From Deltaproteobacteria bacterium (GTDB lineage Bacteria > Bdellovibrionota_B > Oligoflexia > Oligoflexales > CAIYRB01), in assembly GCA_016874735.1 (NCBI GenBank), contig VGTI01000007.1, positions 33,024 to 97,023 of the forward strand: a stretch of 64,000 nucleotides of DNA, written 5' to 3'. The notes beneath the pieces were generated by a model. That model did no database searches and had not been told where the DNA came from. It saw nothing but the letters and a program-made list of their open reading frames with translations. Numbering within the stretch: position 1 is the first letter of the stretch; each line of letters begins with the position of its first letter. Positions 44,121 to 53,202 of this stretch are shown piece after piece. The translations under genes and the position numbers were made by a program.

Positions 44121-44729
44121 ATGGTTCTGGTGAGGCCGCGCTTGGTAAGGGCTTTAACGTTGGTGGTAAGTCTCTTGACGCTGCCAGCTTGCCTGTCTTC
44201 GGTTGAATCAGATGTGACCATCACCCCGTCAGTCAAGGACGACGCGGTGTACCAGGATGCTCTGAAAAAATCGACGCGTGAGCGTACGATTTATAAAGAT
44301 TTTGAAACCGTAGCGATCGTCCACGCCACCTATCTTTCCCCTGAGTTCAGGGCGGCTTTTGCTGACCGCCTCAACCGGGTGTTTAAACGTGGCGAGGTAC
44401 AGTTTGACGAGGCCAAAGATCGGGCTGCGTTCTTTGTCAGCGTCGAGGTGCCAGGGATTTGGTTTGATCGCAATGATCTTGCTGATACCCACCTGTGGTC
44501 AGTCATGATGGAGACGGAGCAAGGACCTGTCAAACCTGTCGTCATCAAGCGGATTCGTGACAAGGAGAGATGGCGCCCATTCTTCTCGCACCTGACGGAA
44601 TGGAGCGGCGAATTTCTTGTCATATTTGACACTCCTTCGATCAATGCAAATTCCGACCAAATGGTCGTCAAGACGCCTGTAAAATTGATGATTGCGAATG
44701 CAGAAGCGCAACTAAACCTCGTTTGGTGA
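44121..44729 (+). CDS. Hypothetical lipoprotein downstream of the cyclase
   Basis: A 202-residue protein with a leader ending Leu-Pro-Ala-Cys (about residues 21-24). The mature part is mixed alpha/beta with strands such as 'RAAFFVSVEVPGIWFD' and 'GEFLVIFDTPS', and no known motif. GGAG lies 7 bases before the ATG. The short gap (36 bases) to the FHA-GGDEF gene suggests co-transcription, but a functional link is untested. Confidence 0.65.
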   Translation: MVLVRPRLVRALTLVVSLLTLPACLSSVESDVTITPSVKDDAVYQDALKKSTRERTIYKDFETVAIVHATYLSPEFRAAFADRLNRVFKRGEVQFDEAKDRAAFFVSVEVPGIWFDRNDLADTHLWSVMMETEQGPVKPVVIKRIRDKERWRPFFSHLTEWSGEFLVIFDTPSINANSDQMVVKTPVKLMIANAEAQLNLVW

Positions 44730-44849
44730 CCGACGCTCTGCCACTATTTTGGCGACACTTCCGTCGGCAAAAATGACGCAATCGCAAAGAAGGATTGAGG
44801 ATTTACCCGGGCTGAGTGGAAATCCCTAGAACCCTTATGGGCCAAGGAT

Positions 44850-44878
44850 TTGACACGTGGCATACCATTCCTGATAAA
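44850..44878 (+). promoter_or_regulatory. Strong sigma-70-like promoter
   Basis: TTGACA (44850-44855, perfect) and GATAAA (44873-44878, four of six) are spaced exactly 17 bases apart. Transcription would start near 44885, leaving a leader of about 65 bases before the ATG at 44950. It would drive the small protein and probably the membrane protease behind it. Confidence 0.6.
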
Positions 44879-44949
44879 CTAGTAAGTACCGACTCGCACA
44901 TCAGTCCGATTCTTCATGCCAGCACCCAATTGCTAGGGAGCCCGTAGGT

Positions 44950-45405
44950 ATGCTGCAGTACCGTGCCACTGATATTCTTCTAGAGTTAATCGAGCTCACA
45001 CATGAGCGGATTGACGAGGTGCGTTGTCAGGTAGCTTACTACCGTGTCAGCGTCTACAAAGGTGAGACGGCCGAGCAGATCACGACCAAACTTGGTCAGA
45101 TTGAGCGCGTGAGCAAGATTTTCGGTGACGACCATCTGGTCGACGCATTTTCCGATTACGTGGCTCTCGAGGACGCCAATGGGCAGCTTTGCGCGCCTGG
45201 TGAGTGCTCGTTCACGCGCCGCGTGACGACGTTGCTCCATGCGGTAGAATTGCATTTAGCGCGTCTTTACCGTGGCCTCATGACGCATAGCTTTACCCGC
45301 GATGCGGCTGTTCTGGCAGACGCTTTGAAAGAGGCACGCCACGATGTCTTGGCGCTGTGCCATACGGGCTCCCGCCAGTGGAGCTTCTTCCAGTCGTTTG
45401 AGTGA
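44950..45405 (+). CDS. Small helical protein of unknown function
   Basis: A 151-residue, mostly helical, probably cytoplasmic protein rich in charged residues, with a 'YRATDILLELIELTHERIDEV' opening helix. It has no recognised family. A good promoter lies 70-100 bases upstream. Its TGA stop at 45403-45405 is in the same frame as the next gene, whose TTG start is 9 bases on, so the two could be derived from one reading frame or are tightly coupled. Confidence 0.65.
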   Translation: MLQYRATDILLELIELTHERIDEVRCQVAYYRVSVYKGETAEQITTKLGQIERVSKIFGDDHLVDAFSDYVALEDANGQLCAPGECSFTRRVTTLLHAVELHLARLYRGLMTHSFTRDAAVLADALKEARHDVLALCHTGSRQWSFFQSFE

Positions 45406-45414
45406 GGTTACTTC

Positions 45415-47688
45415 TTGGGGCGCTACCTCGCACTGATTACTGCCTATTTCCTGCAGGCGGCGCTGCCGCTTGTATTGCCCGTAGCCCGCAATTTCGAGTA
45501 CGAGTACGTCCTGATCAGTAGTTACCTGGCGCTGATCTTGTTGCCGCTCTTGGGCTTAATGATGCCGTTACGGTTTCTGCCCTATGAAGACGGGCGCTAT
45601 GCACCCGCGGTGACGTTTGATTTCTTCTGGACTTTGGTTCTCAGTCCCCTAATTGGTACTGCATTCGTTGCCGTACTTTATTGGTGGAACCGCTGTCTCT
45701 GCAGTAGCTCGGGCCTAGCCTTTTGGCTGACTTTTTTGTGGTACCCAGCATGGGTGCTCGCTCACGCATTGATGTACGGCATTCTGACGCTGAGAAGTCG
45801 AGGATTCCGTCGCTTGGCAGTGTTGGGGGCCTGGATCCTTGGTTATCTTCTTCTCGTCGTGCAGGCCGGTGCTACCCTCTGGTATGGCCCGCCGAAAAGA
45901 CTGCAGCAATTGCTCACTGGTTTTTGGCACGGACCAGTGTACGACTCTTTTATTGCTGTCGATGCAGGTATGGTGCTGAAGCAGGTGGCGTTCCTGATCG
46001 CAGCGATCCTCCTCCTTGAACTGGCCCTGATGAAACGACGCCTCGTCAATTTAATATGCCAAGCACTGACGCTCGCAAGTTTGCTTCTCGTTGGTTATCA
46101 GGCATCAACGTACCCTAGCACGCAAAATACCAAGGATGGACTCGAGCGAGTTCTATCTGAGACTATCTCCGGACCTGGGTATGTGTTGCACTACCAAAAA
46201 GGTGAGGGCGACCAGGCGCGTGACCAAGCCAGTGCAGCCAAACGATTGGCACGTGATGCTGAGTTTCATCTAAGCGAACTGACGAAAACGCTGGGACTTC
46301 AACCCGCAGAAGTTCCCGAGATCCAGATCTATGTGTATGCAGATGACGACACTAAAAAACTATTATTTGGCGGTGGTGCAACCGACGTAACCGACGTGAG
46401 GATGCCGGCAATTCACATCACAAGTGATAGGTGGCCACATCCAACCCTGCGTCACGAGTTGGTGCATGCTGTCACCTCGCGCATCGCGTTCCGCGGCCTT
46501 GGTTTTCACCCTAATATGGCTCTGACTGAGGGTTTAGCTGTGGCCCTTGCGCCATCACAGCGCCAGGTGAGTCTTGATGATGGCGCTGCAGCCTTGCTAG
46601 CATCTGGGCGGCTGCCATCGGTCGAGGCATTATTTTCGCCGTATTTTTGGACTCTGAGCGGTGATCGAGCCTACACCGTGGCTGGATCTCTGATTGACTT
46701 TATCAGTAAGACGCGGGGCATTGAAGTAGTGAAGTCTCTCTACGGCGGTGATGACTTTGATAAGGCCCTGGGAACAGCTAAGGTTGATTTGATTGAGTCT
46801 TGGAAAAAGCAGATTCAAGCCAACTTCGATAAGGCTACCTATGCTATGTATAGCGAGGCTCTTTATCGAAGCCCCGGGATTCTCAATTCTCTGTGTCCCC
46901 ACAGTAAGGCAGATTTACTTCGTCCCCGTGACCAAAGCGTCTACGTGCGCATGCGGCAGCCGCTGGGTTGGGATCCTGATGTCGCCTATGAGGCCTGGCT
47001 TACACAACTAAATCCGCAGGATCGAGAACCACGCGTCAGAGCTTGGCGCAATGAGGCTATGCATCTTGCAACAGAACGCGTACCAAAACTTGGCGCTATC
47101 AAGGATCTGCGCGACAGTATCGCAGCTTCACGCAAGCAACCAGCCGAGGCCATCGAAGATATTGAACTCGGCATTCTCGAGGCCGACCTTGCTGCTATCC
47201 TGGGTGATAGGGCAGGAACGATCCTGCTACTAAAGAGCCTTCAGGGAGAGAGTCAGCGCAAGTTCTTGGGCGATAGCCTGACCCGCGAGATCCATGCGCG
47301 TTTGAAGATAGAACAAACACCCCAGGTAACGACGCCGCTGGAGTGGCGACGGTACCTAGCGGGGTGGCGCAAAACCCTGCCCGCCGCTGGCGAGGGTGAG
47401 CCGTGGATTCTTACGTATTTGAAGCTCCGTAGTCCACGAGCTGCCGACATAGCCGTCGAGCAATTAAAGCAATATCTGGGTAGCACGGCGCCGGATGCAT
47501 CGCTGCCGGCAACGTTTGCACAGGAATGGTACCGTGTTTTAGCCGAGAAATTAATGGCCAGGGGCGCTTACGCCGAGGCAAAGGTGGCCTACGAAAAGGC
47601 CTCGCAAGCAGCGCGGGTACCGCTCAGACCACTACTAGAGGAACATGCCCGTAGAGCAGCATTTTACGGTGCCCTACCGGCATCATGA
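45415..47688 (+). CDS. Membrane protein with gluzincin (peptidase-MA-like) domain and TPR-like tail
   Basis: A 757-residue protein. About six hydrophobic segments (residues about 5-230) anchor it. A zinc peptidase domain follows (about 250-470) with His347-Glu-Leu-Val-His351 and the third ligand Glu372 in 'NMALTEGLAVAL', as in peptidase-MA-like gluzincins. The C-terminal 280 residues are helical and TPR-like. The active site is likely periplasmic, to degrade or process envelope proteins. The start must be TTG at 45415 or later, because the preceding codon block contains the neighbour's TGA in frame. GAGG within the neighbour's end lies 8 bases before the TTG. Confidence 0.75.
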   Translation: MGRYLALITAYFLQAALPLVLPVARNFEYEYVLISSYLALILLPLLGLMMPLRFLPYEDGRYAPAVTFDFFWTLVLSPLIGTAFVAVLYWWNRCLCSSSGLAFWLTFLWYPAWVLAHALMYGILTLRSRGFRRLAVLGAWILGYLLLVVQAGATLWYGPPKRLQQLLTGFWHGPVYDSFIAVDAGMVLKQVAFLIAAILLLELALMKRRLVNLICQALTLASLLLVGYQASTYPSTQNTKDGLERVLSETISGPGYVLHYQKGEGDQARDQASAAKRLARDAEFHLSELTKTLGLQPAEVPEIQIYVYADDDTKKLLFGGGATDVTDVRMPAIHITSDRWPHPTLRHELVHAVTSRIAFRGLGFHPNMALTEGLAVALAPSQRQVSLDDGAAALLASGRLPSVEALFSPYFWTLSGDRAYTVAGSLIDFISKTRGIEVVKSLYGGDDFDKALGTAKVDLIESWKKQIQANFDKATYAMYSEALYRSPGILNSLCPHSKADLLRPRDQSVYVRMRQPLGWDPDVAYEAWLTQLNPQDREPRVRAWRNEAMHLATERVPKLGAIKDLRDSIAASRKQPAEAIEDIELGILEADLAAILGDRAGTILLLKSLQGESQRKFLGDSLTREIHARLKIEQTPQVTTPLEWRRYLAGWRKTLPAAGEGEPWILTYLKLRSPRAADIAVEQLKQYLGSTAPDASLPATFAQEWYRVLAEKLMARGAYAEAKVAYEKASQAARVPLRPLLEEHARRAAFYGALPAS

Positions 47689-47836
47689 AAACGTAAAGAT
47701 CTAGGACAGCGTGTCTGAAACTTATACGGCTCGCGCGTCGCGTGTCTAGATGTGTCGTGGGTTTACGAGAAGAAATTTTTGGCATGAAAATCGCACCGCG
47801 ACCGGCGACCATTAACTATTTTTCAGCAGGAATACC

Positions 47837-49357
47837 ATGGCTATGGCTAAGATAGCAGTCCTGGTTGTCGTTCAGATCATCTATGGCTGCGGCGCAAGTA
47901 GTAATTCTGCTTTACTCGCATCGATTAGCGACGACAACAGCAGTGCTGTTGAGCTTGAGTTAACTAAACCGATCACACGCTCGCGATTGAATCAATTAAA
48001 GAGTATTTCAGTACCGGAGTTTTACCAGTCTCTACTCAGTCAATCCTCTGATGAACCTTTTGTATTTGGGGGGCAGACCATCAGTGGCGTGCGCACTCAA
48101 CTGCAGGCAGCGGCGCCATTTTTTACCCGCCTCGCCACCCGTTACAAAAGTTGGGGGGATTTTGCGGTAGAAAAATTTGAGCTTGCGACGGCACCCGGTC
48201 AGCATATCACGCGCGAAGTATTTGCTAAATTGACTGGCGCATTTAAACAACGCTCCGGGGTATTCGCCAAGATTAAGATTGACCCATCAAAATCAAAGTC
48301 AAAACAGGAAGACAGACCAGCCGACACCTTGGAACTCGCAGAAACTGGGTTCAACAAAGCCAACATTGCTGCATTAGCGGCGATGTCTCTTGCGATCAAA
48401 CATGGGAATCAAGTTGGGCTTGGGCTGGCAACCAATAGTGTGGGTGAAGAAGAGTGTAAAAAGATGACCGACATGTCGGCTGTTAGTCGGCTAGATTATT
48501 TCGACCCCGTAACTAAATCACAAAAGATCTGTACAGGCACGTTTTTCAGAGGTGACGCACAGTTTGACTATATGCTGACGGCAGCTCACTGTACTGAGAA
48601 CGGGAAGGATTGGAATACCCTACATCCAAAAGGGTATCGAGCTGGTGGAATCGTCTTACGTAATGCGACAGCCCCGGGGAGTGCTGCTAACCCACCGAAG
48701 CCTGTGCCTCAGCCGGTAGGTTCCTCAGCTGACATTTCAGTCGTTGCATTTCCGCGTGGCACTGCACGTGGATATATGGACATAGCGTCCGTACCTCCAC
48801 AAAGTTTTACCGCCGTAACGGTTGCTGGATACGGCAAAGTATCTCAGAGCATAACGTCCGATGAGCCCGCCGGCAATTTAAGGTGTGGTTCTAACGTGAT
48901 CTTCGACAGTGTCGAGCAGCAGGGTGTCATTTCGCTCACCGGGCTCGGCACGGCGCGTAGTTCTATCGCACCACCCGGCAAGCAAAGCCTCGCGGCTCCC
49001 GGTGATTCCGGTGGTCCCCTCATTCGCATTAGGGACGACGGTCGACCAGAAATCATTGGTGTGGCGGCAATGGGAGGCGGTCATAACGGCCTTCCCGCAG
49101 AGAAATCCAGTTACTCCATTTATACCAGCGTCAATTCCAGCTGGAGTAAGCCCTTTATCAAACAGCGATCGGTTCTTAAGTGGGAAGACTTTCCGTTCTG
49201 CACAAACGGCTCCAATAACGGGCAGGGGCTTGGTCAGCAAGCTGGTATCGGTGGGCCAGATGGCAGCACCTGTCGCGTGCCTGCACCAGACACTACGGCA
49301 AACGGTGCAGGCACACAGGGTCAACCGGGCGCACGGCGTCAGAGCGACGATGACTGA
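47837..49357 (+). CDS. Trypsin-like serine protease lipoprotein with N-terminal accessory module
   Basis: A 506-residue exported protein; the lipobox is Ile-Tyr-Gly-Cys (residues 15-18). Residues about 37-125 are an accessory module that also appears in the 35608-36711 gene. The S1 protease domain (about 205-440) has His251 (TAAHC), Asp299 (SADIS) and Ser391 (PGDSGGP). Leu385 occupies the position six before Ser, where trypsin has Asp, so a trypsin-type preference for Lys/Arg is not expected. The C-terminal 65 residues are Gly/Pro/Asn-rich and disordered-looking. AGGA lies 6 bases before the ATG. Confidence 0.85.
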   Translation: MAMAKIAVLVVVQIIYGCGASSNSALLASISDDNSSAVELELTKPITRSRLNQLKSISVPEFYQSLLSQSSDEPFVFGGQTISGVRTQLQAAAPFFTRLATRYKSWGDFAVEKFELATAPGQHITREVFAKLTGAFKQRSGVFAKIKIDPSKSKSKQEDRPADTLELAETGFNKANIAALAAMSLAIKHGNQVGLGLATNSVGEEECKKMTDMSAVSRLDYFDPVTKSQKICTGTFFRGDAQFDYMLTAAHCTENGKDWNTLHPKGYRAGGIVLRNATAPGSAANPPKPVPQPVGSSADISVVAFPRGTARGYMDIASVPPQSFTAVTVAGYGKVSQSITSDEPAGNLRCGSNVIFDSVEQQGVISLTGLGTARSSIAPPGKQSLAAPGDSGGPLIRIRDDGRPEIIGVAAMGGGHNGLPAEKSSYSIYTSVNSSWSKPFIKQRSVLKWEDFPFCTNGSNNGQGLGQQAGIGGPDGSTCRVPAPDTTANGAGTQGQPGARRQSDDD

Positions 49358-49761
49358 GGGAAATCGACTGGGAAACTGAATGGTAGATAGTTTTTTGGCG
49401 TTCCATTTGGTTGTTTTAACTGCCCGTAAATAATGATGTTTTACGTTTTTTTATAAAATAGCTCAAGTTTTGATTAGCTCGAACCGATACAGAGGTACCC
49501 CATCTAGAGAAGTGAAGCGATTGCCCCTGGGGGATCCGCAGGCAGCGGACCCCAGAAGAGTGGTGCGGTTAGGTCTAGGTGGTGGTGGGGCGACCTGTGT
49601 GGTCGACTAGAGGAGCTGCGATTTGCCGTCTCATGTTTGAGAAAAACGCAAAAAGTTCCGGCAATTAAAATATTTTTTAGAGGTTGGCTCAAGTTTTCCC
49701 TGGCTGTCACCGATAGCTGATGACGTAGAGGGAAACACAGTTCCTAACGGAGTGACTGTAA
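49358..49761. other. 404-base structured intergenic region
   Basis: A spacer between the protease gene and the four-gene cytochrome unit. It contains an A+T-rich stretch (about 49430-49480), a GC hairpin (49527-49555), a CGACC-TGTGT-GGTCG hairpin (about 49590-49604) and TCTCA-TGTT-TGAGA (about 49631-49644). It could hold a leader RNA or small RNA; no known riboswitch, tRNA or other RNA family was recognised. Confidence 0.4.
49527..49555 (+). promoter_or_regulatory. GC-rich hairpin upstream of the cytochrome operon
   Basis: CTGGGG-GAT-CCGC / loop AGGCA / GCGG-A-CCCCAG forms two stems of 6 and 4 bp around a small internal loop. No T-run follows. It lies 207 bases before the first gene of the cytochrome unit. 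Confidence 0.5.
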
Positions 49762-50667
49762 GTGGCAACCTCGACTCACAAACTGCTGATCCTCGCTGTG
49801 GCGACGACATCTGACCTAGTGCTCGGTTGCTCGACTAGTAAGCCACTATACAAACCTACGCGGTCAGCGTCCTCACTCGCAGCGTTAAGTTTAGAACAAG
49901 GTGCGCCCCTGTCCGGTCAGGTGACTAAGGACGAGGGAGATTCTATCATTGCTGTCGGGCGTAACAGCGCGACGCGCGTCGTTGCATCGACCAAGAAGGG
50001 CTTCGCCTTTGAGATCGATACCGAAACTGGAACGGTAACTAAGCTACAACCACTGATGCCGGTGCGCGATCCCAACAGTTATCTTTTTACGGTATCCAAG
50101 AAATACGTGTGGGAATTTGCCGCAGCGGCAGGGACTGTAGGCCGGAATAAAAACGCCTTCGGTGGCACGCAGGTAACGATTAGCAAGGCGGACATCAAGG
50201 ACCTGGTGACAGATGTGAACGCTCTTGTGCCGTTAGCCGCTTCTGAGACGCAACTTTACCTCTGTTCCAAAACCCACTTGTTAGTCTTCACGTGGCAAGG
50301 CGATAAACTAGGCCGCCAACGTATCAAGTTGTCACGCAAGATAGGTGACGACGAACCCATACTCGGCGCAGGCCCGATGAACGAAGCCGAGCCTGACAAG
50401 GCCATTTGGCTCGCAACCGCAAAAAAGCTCATGTTATTCAATGGAGCTTCTTGGGGCGAGAAGAGCTTCTCCGTTAACAGCGCTCAAGGTGAATTTGAGT
50501 TCGTTTCACTCTATTTTAAATCCGAGACGGAAAAACAGCCCAGCGACCCCATCATCGGACTTATGGAGTCCGGAAGTCTCGCAACGCTGGTAGTCGCCGC
50601 ATCGAGTAAACCAGCGGCGCAGGCAGACGCGGCTACTACAACCGCTCAGGGCGAGGTGGCCAAATGA
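49762..50667 (+). CDS. Lipoprotein, first gene of the cytochrome unit
   Basis: A 301-residue protein beginning with GTG; GGAG lies 9 bases upstream. The leader ends Val-Leu-Gly-Cys. The mature part shows repeated four-strand-like segments ('ATRVVASTKKGFAFEID', 'TQLYLCSKTHLLVF', 'KAIWLATAKKLMLF') suggestive of a beta-propeller, perhaps a sensor or scaffold, though no family is recognised. It ends ATGA-overlapping with the cytochrome gene, so they are translated together. Confidence 0.65.
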   Translation: MATSTHKLLILAVATTSDLVLGCSTSKPLYKPTRSASSLAALSLEQGAPLSGQVTKDEGDSIIAVGRNSATRVVASTKKGFAFEIDTETGTVTKLQPLMPVRDPNSYLFTVSKKYVWEFAAAAGTVGRNKNAFGGTQVTISKADIKDLVTDVNALVPLAASETQLYLCSKTHLLVFTWQGDKLGRQRIKLSRKIGDDEPILGAGPMNEAEPDKAIWLATAKKLMLFNGASWGEKSFSVNSAQGEFEFVSLYFKSETEKQPSDPIIGLMESGSLATLVVAASSKPAAQADAATTTAQGEVAK

Positions 50668-52469
50668 GATCGCTACTGAGACACCTGATCGTAATTCTTT
50701 GTGCTTGCTCACTGAGCGGATCCCTGGCGTGCTCAGATACCAAGCCAAAAGTGAGCGCGCCAAAGATCACAAAAAAACAACCAGGTGGTCCCGGGACCAA
50801 AAAGACGCAACGCGAGATGACCGAAGACGAGGCTATGGCTTTCCTAACCGAGCAATGTGCTGGATGCCATGCGCCTGGCGCACCTATGGCGATCACCTGG
50901 GAGATGCCCGAGGCCAAAGATTTGTCGGCAACTGCGATTATGAAAATGGATACCAACGGCGTTATGTACCAAACTATGGTCAACCGCTACAACGATACTC
51001 CTGCTGGACAGCAGCCGACCCCGATGCCTCCGTCTATTCCCGACGAGAAACGGGCGGAGCTTGGGCTGTTTCTTGAATGGATGCGTATCAATTTGCCCTC
51101 CGCTGTCGCTGGTGCCGAAGCAGTTTACGGTGGTGCCGCACAGTTTGGGAGTACCATTGCGATCAATTTGACTTACGAGTGTAGTCAGGTCACTAAGGGG
51201 CGTGACTTTGTCTTTAGATTCTTTAATCGTGCCTTTGGACGGCCACCACGAATCGAAGAGTTAGACCAATACCTTCCTGCGACTGAGCGTGATCAGCCCA
51301 TTACCGACGAGCGGCGGGCGCAAATAGCGGCTCTCATTCAGGATGCAGCGCTTAAACAAGAATTTTATAAATACGGGCTCAAACTCTTCGCGGAGCAAGT
51401 CAGCAACGCCGGGTCACTGACTGCAAATCCGGCGGCTGGGTTTGAGATAAACGCAGCAACAGTTCAGGATCTTAAGCAAGAATTTTACCAGACGCTTCTC
51501 AAGTATATTGAGACTACCTCTTACAAAGACATCCTCTTGATGCCCAAAGTGCAGGTGACTCCTAACACTGCGAAGCTTTACAATTTCGATAGTGCGCGCA
51601 GCCCGGGCAAAGGGGTTGCCTGCACCAATACGGCCGCCAACACCTGGGCCGAGTGTGATCTTTCGCCGAAACGCGGCAACTTTTTCGGTACCGTATCGTT
51701 CCTAAATTCAGCATCGTCGAGTTTTCTCGAGACTAATAACAATTATCGGCGCGGTGGTAATATCTTCGGTGTGATCGCTGGCCAACTTCTGATGGCGCAG
51801 ACCAATGGTCCAAAAGGCGTGAAGCCTGATCCCGTACCCGATTGCATTACCACCAAAGACGGCCGCATGGTGGCCGAAAATCCGAAGAACCTCAACAGTA
51901 ATAAAGCGCCGCGAGGGGCAACCGCCGTGCCTAAGAGTGGAGCCATCTGTCAAGGCTGTCACCTCTACAAAGGCTTACACCTGGCGTCTTATGTGTTCCG
52001 GCCATTTGACCAGTATGGGTTAATGTTCCCAGCCACTACTGCATTCAACACCAACAATATGGCCAACCCTTATCGCGCAGCAGTGCAGATGGCGTCTGCC
52101 GAGGGTGTAGTGAACGGTCAGGACGCTGATGCAGCAGTCACCCAGGTGACAGCCGCGACGTTGTCGCAACTCTATGGTGAGAACGATACTCTCGAGCCCC
52201 AATGTCTGAACGACCGTTCTGGCAAAAAACTAGCTGACGTCAGTAACGTCGGAGATCTTACCAAGCATCTAATTGGTGACGGGAAAATTCTGGTCAACGG
52301 ACTGTCACGGTACTTGCCGTCCGTGCTGTTTAATATGGGAACCACTAACCAAGAAATCGTCGCTGCTGTAGCCAGCGCTTATACCAAAGGGGAGGGGAAG
52401 TTACTGCCTGTGTTCGAAGCATTCTTTAACACACAGACATTTGCCTGCGCGACTGCTAGTGAAAATTAG
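50664..52469 (+). CDS. Di-haem DUF1592/DUF1588-like cytochrome c lipoprotein
   Basis: A 601-residue lipoprotein (lipid Cys at about residue 23). Haem sites are Cys65-x2-Cys68-His69 (CAGCH) and Cys429-x2-Cys432-His433 (CQGCH). The segment 'FVFRFFNRAFGRPPRIEELDQYL' resembles the DUF1592/1595 start, and '..FLNSASSSFLETNN..YRRGGNIF' followed by the second haem site and 'FRPFDQYG' resembles DUF1588. These families occur in planctomycetes, myxobacteria and others as cytochromes of unknown substrate. It is probably periplasmic and electron-transferring. Its start overlaps the preceding lipoprotein gene (ATGA). Confidence 0.82.
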   Translation: MRSLLRHLIVILCACSLSGSLACSDTKPKVSAPKITKKQPGGPGTKKTQREMTEDEAMAFLTEQCAGCHAPGAPMAITWEMPEAKDLSATAIMKMDTNGVMYQTMVNRYNDTPAGQQPTPMPPSIPDEKRAELGLFLEWMRINLPSAVAGAEAVYGGAAQFGSTIAINLTYECSQVTKGRDFVFRFFNRAFGRPPRIEELDQYLPATERDQPITDERRAQIAALIQDAALKQEFYKYGLKLFAEQVSNAGSLTANPAAGFEINAATVQDLKQEFYQTLLKYIETTSYKDILLMPKVQVTPNTAKLYNFDSARSPGKGVACTNTAANTWAECDLSPKRGNFFGTVSFLNSASSSFLETNNNYRRGGNIFGVIAGQLLMAQTNGPKGVKPDPVPDCITTKDGRMVAENPKNLNSNKAPRGATAVPKSGAICQGCHLYKGLHLASYVFRPFDQYGLMFPATTAFNTNNMANPYRAAVQMASAEGVVNGQDADAAVTQVTAATLSQLYGENDTLEPQCLNDRSGKKLADVSNVGDLTKHLIGDGKILVNGLSRYLPSVLFNMGTTNQEIVAAVASAYTKGEGKLLPVFEAFFNTQTFACATASEN

Positions 52470-52489
52470 TCGTATGGGGAGGTTTCGTC

Positions 52490-53185
52490 GTGAAAAAGAA
52501 AGCATTGATCGTGTTACCCATGCTGCTCCTAGTGGCATGTGCGGGAGGGGGGACATCAGGTTTGGGTTCGAAAGTCGGAAAACAGAGTAGTGCCTCAGCA
52601 TTTCGGCGTGACGAAGTGACGGCGCAGAAAGATGGGGATGTCGGGGTCCTTGGGGGCGCAGCATTTACGGTGAAGAATTACTTACAGCTGAAAGGCGTAG
52701 CAGATCAGTGCCTGGGTGCTGGCTTGGGCACGGTGACAGCGGACATGTTCACCGAGCTTTGTCCCGGTAAGCAGGCGAGCGAGAAACCGCCACTCAAGAA
52801 TGATCAAAAAGTCATTCTAGGGCGTGATAAGTGCGGGCTTATCGGTACTAACATTATCGAAGCCAACAAGTCGCGTCTGTGGGATCCGGAATCGGCAGCG
52901 CGGACGACCACGTTAGCTAACACGCTAAATCCCGATTATCTATCGGCCTTGGCGGAAGTGGCTGATGTTTATACGCACGGGATACCGGAACCGATGACTT
53001 TATGCGGGACGGTTGAAGCGGCAACACGCCTTGCTGGCAACTGTCTGGGTCAGTTTGAACCAGCGGCATTAACGGCGGCGGTGAATCATTTGCAGACGCA
53101 GTGTGCTAAGGGGAGCAAAGAGGCCCGCGAGGCGATCGCGACGATGATAGGTTCAGCGGCATTTGCTGCAAATTCTAAATTGTGA
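52490..53185 (+). CDS. Lipoprotein of the cytochrome unit
   Basis: A 231-residue protein starting with GTG; a strong GGGGAGG site lies 7 bases upstream. The lipobox is Leu-Val-Ala-Cys (about residues 14-17). Several cysteines (in 'ADQCLG', 'TELCPG', 'DKCGL', 'MTLCGT', 'GNCLG', 'QTQCAKG') could form disulfides. No haem-binding CxxCH is present and the family is unknown. It sits between the cytochrome and the Tat-exported protein in the same orientation with short gaps (20 and 17 bases). Confidence 0.65.
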   Translation: MKKKALIVLPMLLLVACAGGGTSGLGSKVGKQSSASAFRRDEVTAQKDGDVGVLGGAAFTVKNYLQLKGVADQCLGAGLGTVTADMFTELCPGKQASEKPPLKNDQKVILGRDKCGLIGTNIIEANKSRLWDPESAARTTTLANTLNPDYLSALAEVADVYTHGIPEPMTLCGTVEAATRLAGNCLGQFEPAALTAAVNHLQTQCAKGSKEAREAIATMIGSAAFAANSKL

Positions 53186-53202
53186 GCATTTGGGGGCGGG
53201 TT

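Noticed and set aside
48878..49379. Overlapping 148- and 156-residue ORFs
   Set aside because: Both lie within the trypsin-like gene in other frames, and the correct frame contains the catalytic Ser motif.
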